From Acidimicrobiaceae bacterium (GTDB lineage: Bacteria; Actinomycetota; Acidimicrobiia; Acidimicrobiales; Ilumatobacteraceae), in the NCBI GenBank assembly GCA_016722025.1, contig JADKGZ010000013.1, forward strand, positions 62,001 to 126,000: 64,000 nucleotides of DNA. The letters are read 5' to 3'. The notes under the pieces are model-generated. The model was given only the letters and a program-made list of their open reading frames with translations. It did not search any database and was not told the DNA's origin. Both the position numbers and the translations under genes were made by a program. Shown one piece after another: positions 53,483 through 62,229 of the stretch (position 1 is the first letter of the stretch; the number at the start of each line of letters is the position of its first letter).

Positions 53483-54334
53483 ATGAGCGACATTCAGAAG
53501 GTGGGCATTCTCGGTTCGGGCATCATGGGCTCGGGTTTGGCCGAGGTGGCTGCCCGTGCCGGGTACGAGGTCGTCGTGCGGTCGCGGTCGCTCACCGCGG
53601 CCAACGCGATGATCGCCAGCATCGACAAGGGCTTCGCCAAGGCGATCGAGCGCGGCAAGGCCACCGAGGAAGAGCGCGCCGCCGTGCTGGCTCGCATCAC
53701 CGCCACCGACCACCTCGGTGCGGTGGCCGACTGCGATCTCGTGATCGAGTCGGTGGTGGAAGATCTGGCGATCAAGAAGGCGTTGTTCGCCGAGCTCGAG
53801 CAGATCGTGAAGCCCAGCGGCATCCTGGCCACCAACACCAGCACGTTGCCGGTGGTGGAGATGGCCATGGTCACCCAGCGCCCCGACAAGGTGGTGGGCA
53901 TCCACTTCTTCAACCCGGCGCCGATGATGAAGCTGGTCGAGGTGGTGCGCCCCATCACCGCCAGCGACGAGACGGTGTCGGCCGCCCTGGCCTTCGCTGC
54001 CTCGTGCGGCAAGGACGGTGTAGAGGTGAAGGATCGTGCCGGCTTCATCGTGAACGCGCTGCTGTTCCCGTACCTCAACAACGCAGTGCGCATGTGGGAG
54101 CAGGGCACGGCCGCGATGGAGAGCATCGACACGGCGATGAAGGGCGGCTGCAACTTCCCGATGGGCCCGTTCGCCCTGCTCGACCTGGTGGGCCTCGACA
54201 CGTCGCTGGCCATCCTCGACGCCCTCTACGCCGAGTTCGCCGACCCCAACTACGCCGCCGTGCCCACGCTGCGCCGCATGGTCGCCGCCGGCCACCTGGG
54301 CCGCAAGACCAAGCGCGGCTTCTACCAGTACTGA
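53483..54334 (+). CDS. 3-hydroxybutyryl-CoA (3-hydroxyacyl-CoA) dehydrogenase
   Basis: This 283-residue enzyme oxidises (S)-3-hydroxyacyl-CoA with NAD. The Rossmann site is GILGSGIMGSGLAEVAARAG. The substrate and catalytic blocks are ILATNTSTLPV, GIHFFNPAPMMKLVEVVR and DRAGFIVNALLFPYLN. The length fits the single-domain-pair family of butyrate and beta-oxidation enzymes (Hbd/PaaH/FadB2). It has no neighbours of the same pathway. Confidence 0.94.
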   Translation: MSDIQKVGILGSGIMGSGLAEVAARAGYEVVVRSRSLTAANAMIASIDKGFAKAIERGKATEEERAAVLARITATDHLGAVADCDLVIESVVEDLAIKKALFAELEQIVKPSGILATNTSTLPVVEMAMVTQRPDKVVGIHFFNPAPMMKLVEVVRPITASDETVSAALAFAASCGKDGVEVKDRAGFIVNALLFPYLNNAVRMWEQGTAAMESIDTAMKGGCNFPMGPFALLDLVGLDTSLAILDALYAEFADPNYAAVPTLRRMVAAGHLGRKTKRGFYQY

Positions 54335-54540
54335 GCCGGCGCGGGTTGCCGCAGCCTCGCGGCGCAGCGTGTCGGTGGTGCGCCGCGGCCTCTCCTCGCC
54401 CCCAGCAGTCGTCGCCCGCCAGGCCCGCGTCTGTGCACTCCCGCTCGGTCAGCGAGCAGACGAGCACAGACGCCGAGCACCACTCGGCGAATCCAGAGTT
54501 GGGCAAGGGGTGGCGAGTTGCTAGCGTGTTGCTTCCGCTC

Positions 54541-54623
54541 GGGCGAGTGGCGAAATGGCAGACGCGCTAGCTTCAGGTGCTAGTATTCGAAAGGATGTGG
54601 GGGTTCAAGTCCCCCCTCGCCCA
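54541..54623 (+). tRNA. tRNA-Leu (anticodon CAG)
   Basis: This class II tRNA has acceptor stem GGGCGAG/CTCGCCC with discriminator A, the anticodon arm CTAGC-TTCAGGT-GCTAG, a long variable arm and the T arm GGGTTCAAGTCCC. It marks the edge of the chromosomal backbone; everything to its right in the window is mobile or defence DNA. Confidence 0.97.
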
Positions 54624-54627
54624 CTGG

Positions 54628-54656
54628 AAGACCCCAGCTCAGCTGGGGTCTTTTCG
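54628..54656 (+). terminator. Terminator after tRNA-Leu
   Basis: AAGACCCCAGCT (54628-54639) and AGCTGGGGTCTT (54641-54652) are perfect inverted repeats around one base, followed by TTTTC. It ends the tRNA-Leu transcript. Confidence 0.9.
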
Positions 54657-54673
54657 CGTCCGGGGACCCCCCG

Positions 54674-54807
54674 CTTCTACCGGACTTCTACCGGAGCTTG
54701 ACATATGCGTTGTCCGGTCCCGGTTCATAGTTGACGTGTTGGCTCCGGTAGGCGTGTTCCCGGTTCCGGGACTGGCTCCGGTAGCTGGGCGACAGTGGTT
54801 CCGGTAG
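54674..54807. repeat. Cluster of TACCGGA/TCCGGTA repeats at the island edge
   Basis: TTCTACCGGA occurs at about 54675-54684 and 54686-54695. The reverse form, CTCCGGTAG or TTCCGGTAG, occurs at 54743-54751, 54776-54784 and 54799-54807. A similar pair lies near the right end of the island (63718-63742). They could be recombination or regulator sites. No integrase gene is in the window. Confidence 0.6.
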
Positions 54808-54897
54808 CTGTGTGGCGCGCGTGTGTTCTTGTCTGCTGGTGCTGACCCTCTTCGATGGTGACGTTCGTCGTCGCTATCGGTCTGGGGAGAGGTCATC

Positions 54898-55140
54898 GTG
54901 TTGGTTGGAGCTGGGGCTTGTGGAGCCGCGATATCAGGCAGTGCTCGAGGTGCTGCAACAGGGTGCGACAACCATCACGGAGGTGGCGGTCGGTTCGAGT
55001 GGCGCCAAACGGTGCATCGCTGGCTGCGCCGCTATGCCGCTGGAGGGTTGGCTGCTCTGGCGGATGGTTCGGGCGGCCGTTGTCATGTCCGCATCAGATG
55101 CTCCCGGAGTTGGAAGCGAGGATCGTGGTGGTGGAGGTTT
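54898..55140 (+). pseudogene. IS481-type transposase, N-terminal remnant
   Basis: Three frames together give LGLVEPRYQAVLEVLQQGAT, RFEWRQTVHRWLRRYAAGGL and then PHQMLPELEARIVVV, the N-terminal helix-turn-helix part of IS481-type integrases. At least two frameshifts separate them. The catalytic domain is missing: the sequence stops where the IS256-type element begins, which suggests that the latter inserted here. Confidence 0.7.
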
Positions 55141-56492
55141 GAGTCCCTTGGCGTGGTGGGTTTTGGTGGGTCCACCGTGAGGTGAGCCATCGGCGTGATT
55201 CTTGGTGTGTTCCTGCAAGAACCACATCAAGGAGAACACACCGATGGCTCTGGATGAGTCTGCCCTGCCCGAGCTTCTCGGCGCGCTCCGTGCCGGCGAT
55301 GGGGTGACCTGATCCGTGACCCGGTCCGTCTGGTGATGCAAGAGCTGATCGAGCTCGAAGCCACTGAGATGATTGGCGCCGCCCGCTACGAACGCTCTGA
55401 TGGCCGCACGACTGAGCGCAATGGTCATCGTCCGCGCCTACTCTCGACGCAGGCGTCATGGCAGCTTCTTCCCGTCGTTGCTCGCGCCGCGGCGACGGAT
55501 AGATCAGGCGCTGCACGCGGTGATCATGCAGGCCTACGTCGAAGGTGTCTCCACGCGTAGCGTGGATGATCTGGTCCAGGCGTTGGGGATCGATTCGGGG
55601 ATCTCGAAATCGGAGGTGTCGAGGATCTGCGCGCGCCTCGACATCGAGGTCGACGCGTTCCGCAACCGCAGCCTCGCCCACGTCGAGTTCCCCACGTCTA
55701 CCTCGACGCCACCTACGTCAAAGCACGTGACACCGACCTGCATCAGGTCGTGTCCCTGGCGGTCGTGATCGCCACCGGGATCACCGCCAACGGCGACCGG
55801 GAAGTCCTCAGGTCTGCGGTCGGCGACTCCGAGGCCGAAACGTTCTGGACCGAGTTCCTGCGTTCGTTGCGTCGCCGCGGGCTGGCCGGCGTCAAGTTGG
55901 TGATCTCCGACGCCCACGAAGGATTGAAGGCCGCGGCACGCAAGACGCTGCAAGGAGCGTCGTGGCAGCGGTGCCAGGTGCACTTCGCTCGGAACCTGCT
56001 CGCGCTCGTCCCCAAAGGCCCCCAAGACGTCGTCGCTGCTGCGCTGCGGACCGTGTTCGTGCACCCCAACCGCACCGAGATCGCAGCCGCGTGGGACCGC
56101 ACCGCCGACATGTTCGCCCGCCAGTTCCCGAAGGTGAAGACGTTGATGGACGACGCCAAGATCGACGTGCTCGCGTTCTCGGCGTTCCCGCCGGACCACT
56201 GGCGCAAGATCTGGTCGAACAACCCACTCGAGCGACTGAACGAGGAAATCAAACGACGCACCAGCGTCGTGCAGATCTTCCCCGAACAACGGTGCCATCA
56301 TCCGCCTCGTCGGCGCCGTGCTCGCCGAGCAACACGACGACTGGTCAACTCACCGCCACTACCTCTCCGAAGGCTCGATGGCCAGGCTCTACTCAACGCG
56401 CGATACTGACACCGCGACAGACGACGGCATCCTCGCCATCACCTGACGCCACCAGGAATCACACCGCTGATTCCCACCACGTCACGGGACGC
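55141..56492 (+). mobile_element. IS256-family insertion sequence, decayed copy
   Basis: The element has imperfect 20-bp terminal inverted repeats: 55141-55160 (GAGTCCCTTGGCGTGGTGGG) and, inverted, 56473-56492, with 17 of 20 matches. It encloses one transposase gene that is broken. No clear target duplication is visible. A hairpin (GGGACGC/GCGTCCC, 56486-56504) overlaps the right end. The left 200 bases recur at 63798-64000. Confidence 0.85.
55244..56446 (+). pseudogene. IS256-family transposase, frameshifted
   Basis: Pieces in several frames give a mutator-type DDE transposase: MALDESALPELLGALRAGDG, EATEMIGAARYERSDGRTTE, SVDDLVQALGIDSGISKSEV, YLDATYVKARDTDLHQVV (first Asp), KLVISDAHEGLKAAARK (second Asp) and [20 protein letters not shown] (Glu). 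There are at least four lesions: a one-base deletion near 55313 (shown by the second copy), a small internal deletion after LLSTQA near 55455, and shifts near 55697 and 56282. The gene is inactive. Confidence 0.88.
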
Positions 56493-56872
56493 AATCCGCG
56501 TCCCGTCGGGACGCTCTCGAGTCGAGCCCGGCCGCATGCGTCGAAACACGGGCCGGGGAACTCCGCCACACCCCTGGCGTACCTTGGTCTGCATGACAGT
56601 TCCCTACGCGCACGTCGGCCGTCCACTTAGCGGTTCGGAACCCCGCGTCTTCCGTGCTGACGGATCAGATGTCCGCATGGCGGGAAGTCGACTCATCGAC
56701 ACGCGCGGGTTGTCGTGCGCTTAGACGCGGGTCGGTGGCTCCCGCGAAGCCACCCAGAGCGGAATCTGCCATGGAGCCAATGATGTCGAACTACAATTCT
56801 GAAATTCGTCCCGCGCGAGATGTGGCGCGGTCCGTAGAGCGAGACGCCCCCCAGAGCCGAGAAGGAGGTTAC
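56493..56872. other. Intergenic region between the IS256 element and the methyltransferase
   Basis: I see no convincing gene here. A hairpin (GCGTCCCG/CGGGACGC, 56498-56514) lies at the left. A 43-codon frame from about 56594 has no recognisable features. The AAGGAGG at about 56861-56868 is the ribosome-binding site of the methyltransferase, so its promoter should lie here. Confidence 0.5.
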
Positions 56873-58702
56873 GTGGCGAAGCCCAGCCTCACCGACCGGC
56901 CTGCCGGCGATGATGGGATGCCACGTTCGGACCAAGAGACTTGGGACGCGCTCTACAGCTCGCCCGTTGAGTCGCGTCGATCGGGGGCGCTCTACAACGC
57001 ATTTTCCTACCCGACCAAGATCGATCCGGAGGCGATAGCGGTTTTCGTCGCAGCCCACACCTCACCAGGCGACACCGTGCTTGACGTGTTCGCGGGCAGT
57101 GGCACGACAGGGATTGCTGTGCGGCTCTGTGAACGACCGACCGCCCGGATGTTGGGCGAGGTCGAGCGCCTTGGCTTGGACGTCCAATGGGGTCCCCGCC
57201 ACGCCGAGCTGTACGAGATCAGCGTCCTCGGTGCGCTGCTGGCCAACACCATGTGCTCCCCTCCGCCCCCTGAGGACTTTGAGCGGGCTGCGAACGAAAT
57301 TGTCGACGCTGCCCAGCGTGAGTTCGGCTGGATGTACGAGACGCGGGATGATGCGGGTGACCCCGGGCGGATGCGGCACATCGTGTGGTCGGAGGTGCTC
57401 ACATGTCCGACGTGCGGCGACGAATCGGCCTACTGGGACCTCGCCCTCGAATGGGACCCAGTCGCGTTGCGCAATGACGCACCGTGCCCACACTGTGGTG
57501 AGGGCATCGTCTTTGCCGACGCCGCACGTGCCTGCAGGCCGGCAGTCGGCGAGTCCAACGGGGACGTTGGGCTTCGTCGAGTTCGGAGGCCCATGCGTGT
57601 CTACGGGGCAACCGGCAAGCGCCAATGGAGTCGTCCGGTGGGCACTGCCGATCTGGACTTGCTTGCGCGTATCGCAGAGGTCGCCCTGCCCGCTTCGGTG
57701 CCGGATCGGCAGATTCGGTGGGGCGATCTCCACCGCTCGGGCTACCACCTCGGTATTAACTGGATCGAGGACCTCTACACGCGGCGCAACTTCATAGCGT
57801 TCGGTGCGCTGTGGGAGGCCATCGAAGAGCAGCCTGCGGAGCTTCGCGACGCGTTGCGGCTACTGGTGCTTAGCTACAACGCTTCGCATGGAACCCTCAT
57901 GACCCGGGTCGTGGTCAAGAGTGGCATGGCGGGTCTGGTCCTCACCGGAGCGCAGAGTGGTGTGCTGTACATCAGCGGTCTGCCCGTCGAAAAGAACGTC
58001 TTCCAAGGTGTTCGGCGAAAGACGCGGACGTTGTGCGAGGCGTTCGCACTGACGGCGTGCGGCAGTGCACGAGTCAACGTCCACTGCGCGTCAAGCACGC
58101 GGCTTGATCTCGCTGACGCCTCGATCGACTACGTCTTCACCGACCCACCGTTCGGCGACTTTATTCCGTACTCAGAGATCAACCAGATCAACGAGTCCTG
58201 GCTTGGTCGAGTCACCGAGCCAGACGAAGAAGCGATCGTAAGCAAGGCCCAGGGAAAGGATGTCGCCGCTTACGGCGCTCTCATGAAGTCGGTGTTTGCT
58301 GAGGTTGGTCGGGTGTTGAAGCCGACGGGTGCGGCCACTGTTGTCTTCCACTCATCTAAGCCACAGGTCTGGTCGGTTCTCGGCGACGCTCTGACCAATG
58401 CCGACCTTGAGGTCCAGCGTACGAGTGTCCTCGACAAGCGGCAGCCAAGCTTCAAGCAAGTGGTGTCGGAAGGCGGGACGCGGCACGATGCTGTGTTTCT
58501 CCTCACTCCTGCGTCGGGTGACGCCCGGAAGTACGAGACTGATCACGCCGAGGTGCTTGCCGATGTACATGCTCGGTTCGGTCACGAGGACGATCAGAGG
58601 CTGTATTCACGGTACGTTGCTGGTTGCCTTCAGCAAGGTATCGAAGTCGCAATGAGTGCTCCGGAGTTCTACAGGCTTCATGTGGGCGGTGCCTACCGAT
58701 GA
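56873..58702 (+). CDS. DNA amino-methyltransferase with zinc-ribbon insertion
   Basis: This 609-residue protein has the SAM-binding motif LDVFAGSGTTG (70-80) and the catalytic motif TDPPFGDF (about 423), as in N6-adenine or N4-cytosine DNA methyltransferases. Between them is a zinc ribbon (CPTC at about 178, CPHC at about 204), as in the large DUF1156-like anti-phage methyltransferases. A strong AAGGAGG sits before the GTG at 56873, which decides the start although the frame is open from 56654. Its stop overlaps the start of the next methyltransferase (ATGA). It is probably the modification arm of a restriction system. Confidence 0.86.
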   Translation: MAKPSLTDRPAGDDGMPRSDQETWDALYSSPVESRRSGALYNAFSYPTKIDPEAIAVFVAAHTSPGDTVLDVFAGSGTTGIAVRLCERPTARMLGEVERLGLDVQWGPRHAELYEISVLGALLANTMCSPPPPEDFERAANEIVDAAQREFGWMYETRDDAGDPGRMRHIVWSEVLTCPTCGDESAYWDLALEWDPVALRNDAPCPHCGEGIVFADAARACRPAVGESNGDVGLRRVRRPMRVYGATGKRQWSRPVGTADLDLLARIAEVALPASVPDRQIRWGDLHRSGYHLGINWIEDLYTRRNFIAFGALWEAIEEQPAELRDALRLLVLSYNASHGTLMTRVVVKSGMAGLVLTGAQSGVLYISGLPVEKNVFQGVRRKTRTLCEAFALTACGSARVNVHCASSTRLDLADASIDYVFTDPPFGDFIPYSEINQINESWLGRVTEPDEEAIVSKAQGKDVAAYGALMKSVFAEVGRVLKPTGAATVVFHSSKPQVWSVLGDALTNADLEVQRTSVLDKRQPSFKQVVSEGGTRHDAVFLLTPASGDARKYETDHAEVLADVHARFGHEDDQRLYSRYVAGCLQQGIEVAMSAPEFYRLHVGGAYR

Positions 58703-60761
58703 CGCTGCTGGGTGCTCCGACCGATCACGAGCGGAAGCGACTCGGGCAGTACTTCACCGGTCCGACGTTGTCTCGATTGTTGGCCTCTCTTGCCGACTCG
58801 GCATCCGCTGCACGCGTCATCGATCCGATGGCCGGGAGCGGCGACCTTGTTATGGCTGCGCTTGAGCGTGGTGGTGGCTGGCAACGTCTCGATGCCATCG
58901 AGATCGATCCGCGAGCTGCAGACGTCTGCAACAGTCGACTAGCTATCCCGGCGCCGCACGCATCAGTGCGGAGGGCCAACGCCTTCGACCCGAGCACCTG
59001 GCAGCAAGTGGCCAACGAGCGGTGGGATTTGGTTATCACCAACCCGCCCTATGTTCGCTACCAGCGAGGTAGCGCAGGATCACTTGGCGAGATCGCCGTG
59101 CCGAGCGCGCAGCAAGTTCGGCTCGGTCTGCTGGCGGTCCTGGATTCCTACACGGCATTACCTGAAGCAGACCGAAAGGTTTGGCGGTACGTGGCAAGGC
59201 ACTACGGCGGGCTGTCGGACCTTGCGGTGCCGTCGTGGATCTTGTGCTCCGCGATGGTGGCGCCCGGTGGGCGCCTCGCGATCGTTGCGCCGGACACATG
59301 GTTGTCTCGGGAGTACGCGTCGCCTGTTCTGTACCTCCTTCGGCGCTACTTCGAGATCGAGGCTGTTGTCGAGGATGGTGATGCGTCGTGGTTTCCCGAC
59401 GCGCTAGTCCGAACAACACTGCTGGTCGCTCGGCGGGTCTCCGACCGCGGCAGCGGACTCATCGAGGGATCGGCCACCTATCGACACGTTCGACTTGACG
59501 CGACGACGGCTACGCCGACGAGCGTGGTCGGTGCGTTGTACGCCGACTCCGTCGATCCAGAGGGCGCTTTCATCAGCGAACTTCAGTCCGCCAGCCAGCC
59601 AGCCGACGGAAAGTCACGCCTCGGCGGACGGACCCGGCAAGTGCCAGACATGCACCTTCGCTCACTCATCATGGCGCGCGAAGCTTCTAGCGGGTGGATT
59701 CGAGAAATCGAGCCAGTTCGCTGTCCAGCTAGCCAGCCTTGCGTGAAGGCAACAAGCCAGGTCGCGCACCTGCCATCCGAGATGGCCAACCACCTCGGAC
59801 TCGGCGCGGGCGCTTTCACGACCCTCGGTGAGCTCGGCTGGCAGGCTGGTCAGGGTCTTCGCACTGGTGCCAATCGCTTCTTCTACTGCATGGCGCTTGG
59901 GGACGAATCGGAGACGGAGTTGGTGGAAGTCGATCCCTGGCTGTCTTCCACTCCATTGCGGTTGCCTGGGTACCTGCTAGCGCCAGTCATTCGTAAGCAA
60001 CAGGACCTCTCGGGCGAGTTGGTGGCGACGGAGACGCCCGGGCGGGTGTTGCTCCTCGGAGGTCACGCATTGCCGGAGGACATCGACAGCGCTCTGCGGC
60101 AGGGCGTGCGGACGGACGTGCTGCCGCTGAGCGGAGCCGCAGCATCGCTCGTTCGTCGTGCCGCGCTGATGTCCACTGGAAGTGTGGGCAGCGAGCGATC
60201 GGTGCCGGAGTTGTCGGCAGTCGTCACCAACATTCGGTCGGCGGATCCGGCCAGGCCCGACAGACAGCCGAGGTACTGGTATCAGTTGCCCCCACTCGCT
60301 CCGCGTCACAGGCCGGAGGTCTTCATGGCTCGGATCAATCATCTGCACCCCCTCGCCGTCTTGAACCGGGGGCACATTGTCGACGCCAATTTCTCGACGT
60401 TCTGGCCCGTCGGGGCTACCACATTGAGCAACGCCGCTCTCATGGCACTGCTCAACAGCTCGTGGGCCTCTGCCATGTTGGAATCGACCGCCACCGTTCT
60501 CGGCGGTGGGGACTCAGGTCGAGGCCACGCACCTTCGGAGCCTTCCCATCCCGCTCCTGACAAGCGAGGTGTTCCGCGCTCAACAGAGTTGGAACCGCGC
60601 TCGCCCGACCAGGTGTCGAGGTCGAACGCGTCCGGGCCGCTGCCAACGAGCTGCTCGGGGCGGCCCTTCAACGCGCTGGTGCCGTGGATGACGCCATCGA
60701 AGCTCTGCGCATCACGGCAAGGCAGAAACTCGGTATGCGGAACCCTCGCGTCAGCGCGTAG
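58699..60761 (+). CDS. N6-adenine DNA methyltransferase, C-terminus frameshifted
   Basis: The main frame has GQYFT, IDPMAGSGDLV (41-51) and the catalytic NPPY (115-118), as in type II N6-adenine methyltransferases, with a target-recognition region after residue 350. Near 60510 the frame is lost: the expected block THLRSLPIPLLTSEVFRA lies in a second frame, and VGTALARPGVEVERVRAAN in a third, which ends at the TAG at 60759-60761. Two extra bases (near 60510 and 60580) explain this. The original frame runs on to 60972 into the opposite gene and is not protein-like. The corrected end leaves a normal 8-base gap before the convergent nuclease gene. Confidence 0.85.
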
Positions 60762-60769
60762 CGACTCTG

Positions 60770-61945
60770 TCAGAACAGACCGCACCGCCGCGGGCTGTTC
60801 GGTCCGAAGCGGTAGATCGTGCCCAGTGCAGACGACTCGTTGCGCCAGGCGGTCGCGGAGCTGCTGTCGAGGGTGGCGACGGCGAGCTCGAAGCTCCCGT
60901 CCGCAAGACGACGGAAGAGAACGACTCGGTGGGAGTACTCGACGCCGCCCTGAGCAAGGGTCGGGAGGTTGATTCGCTCCATCCGATTGTTGCCGTGCCA
61001 CGTCAATGGTCGGGACCATGACGCATCAGGGGGCCTTCGGAGCACTGGCTCGCCAATCACGTGGTGCTGGTCGTCGTAGTCATCGAAGGTGTAACCGAAG
61101 AAGCGTTGAGCTCTGCGTGGTAGCTCAAGCTGATTGCCGGAACCGCCGCTTGGTCCGCCGATCTCGACCCAGAACGCTTCGTAGTTGGCGGGCACCACAG
61201 ATCCGCTCTCAACGACTTCACGAAAGACGGGCAGGGTGATTGGCGCAACCGGCGTAGGGACGGGCGGCTCAACTTGCCGTGGAGCCTTTAGCCGCAGTGG
61301 CCGAGCGGCGATGTACGCGGCAGCCAGTTCCTCGGTGAGCACAACTGATGAGTCCTGAAGCTCTGACCACATCGCGTCGGCCTCGCTTCGGGAAACAGTT
61401 GTGGTCGTCACTACCTCGGTGTTGACGGTTAGTGCTCGGCGTCCGAGATTGGCTGATCCGATCACCGCCGTGACATGGTCTCCAGAACCGTAGGCCAGGT
61501 AGACCTTCGGGTGAAAACTCGATTGTCCGACGAGGGCGACAGCTGCACCAGGCTGGAGGTTGGCAATCCGGACCTCGAAGTTGTGTTCGTCGCGCAGCAA
61601 GTCGAGAGCAGCAAGGTCCGTAGAACCGAAGTCGAAGCAGGTGACGATGACCTTCGGCATTCCCGTCCAAGCGGGGCCGAGCTTCTCTGCGAGGCCTTCG
61701 GCGAGTCGCCTTGCCCCATCGCCCGTGACGTAGGCAACTGCCGCTCGATACTCGACCGTGTCAGGACCGGCGGCATCGATCAGCGCCTGCAGCACGGTCC
61801 CGGGTGTCGTCAGACTCTGATGGATCAAGTCGCCGCCCTCACGTTTCGCGTCGCGGCCAAGATGGTAGCAAGCAGTCTCGTTAGCCGAAGTGATGGCGCT
61901 CTGCGTCAGCTGATGATCGCCGGGTTCGCCGGCGCCGTTCGACAT
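60770..61945 (-). CDS. PLD-superfamily nuclease, probable restriction endonuclease
   Basis: This 391-residue protein has a phospholipase D-type catalytic block: His145 and Lys147 in SFHPKVYLAYG, and Asn166 in VIGSANLGRRAL followed by a Glu, the HxK...N pattern of NgoFVII/BfiI-type endonucleases. The C-terminal half (residues 230-391) is beta-rich and could recognise DNA. It converges on two methyltransferase genes. BfiI is a known PLD-type restriction enzyme paired with two methyltransferases, so a restriction-modification system is likely. Start 61945 (MSNGAGEPGD) is used; a GTG at 61960 is an alternative. Confidence 0.82.
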   Translation of the reverse strand: MSNGAGEPGDHQLTQSAITSANETACYHLGRDAKREGGDLIHQSLTTPGTVLQALIDAAGPDTVEYRAAVAYVTGDGARRLAEGLAEKLGPAWTGMPKVIVTCFDFGSTDLAALDLLRDEHNFEVRIANLQPGAAVALVGQSSFHPKVYLAYGSGDHVTAVIGSANLGRRALTVNTEVVTTTTVSRSEADAMWSELQDSSVVLTEELAAAYIAARPLRLKAPRQVEPPVPTPVAPITLPVFREVVESGSVVPANYEAFWVEIGGPSGGSGNQLELPRRAQRFFGYTFDDYDDQHHVIGEPVLRRPPDASWSRPLTWHGNNRMERINLPTLAQGGVEYSHRVVLFRRLADGSFELAVATLDSSSATAWRNESSALGTIYRFGPNSPRRCGLF

Positions 61946-61997
61946 TGATCCCGGCCTCACCGGGCTGCAGGCAGATCAAAGTGAGGATTGTTCTTGG

Positions 61998-62070
61998 CTC
62001 CGAGAGCAGGGCTCGAACCTGCGACCCGCTGATTAACAGTCAGCTGCTCTGCCAACTGAGCTATCTCGGA
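61998..62070 (-). tRNA. tRNA-Asn (anticodon GTT)
   Basis: The acceptor stem is TCCGAGA/TCTCGGA with discriminator G, and the 3' CCA is encoded (61995-61997), unlike in the other tRNA genes here. The anticodon loop is CTGTTAA and the T arm contains GGTTCGAGCC. It lies between the nuclease gene and the IS30 element. Confidence 0.97.
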
Positions 62071-62229
62071 ATGGCGGACGAAGGATACCAAGGTACGGGT
62101 CATGGTCATCAGAGAGCCCCTCCGGAGAAGAACGCCTGGCTTTGGAACCGAGAGTGGAGTCATGCCTGGTGACGTCTGCGGGTCGGTGACTCACCTTCGG
62201 ACACAGTGCAGTGGGGTTCAGTGACACGC

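Noticed and set aside
56536..56724. 62-codon frame between the IS256 element and the methyltransferase
   Set aside because: It has no recognisable features or ribosome-binding site; kept only as an unassigned region.
60762..60972. C-terminal extension of the second methyltransferase
   Set aside because: It is Arg/Ser-rich, antisense to the nuclease gene, and explained by two single-base shifts upstream.
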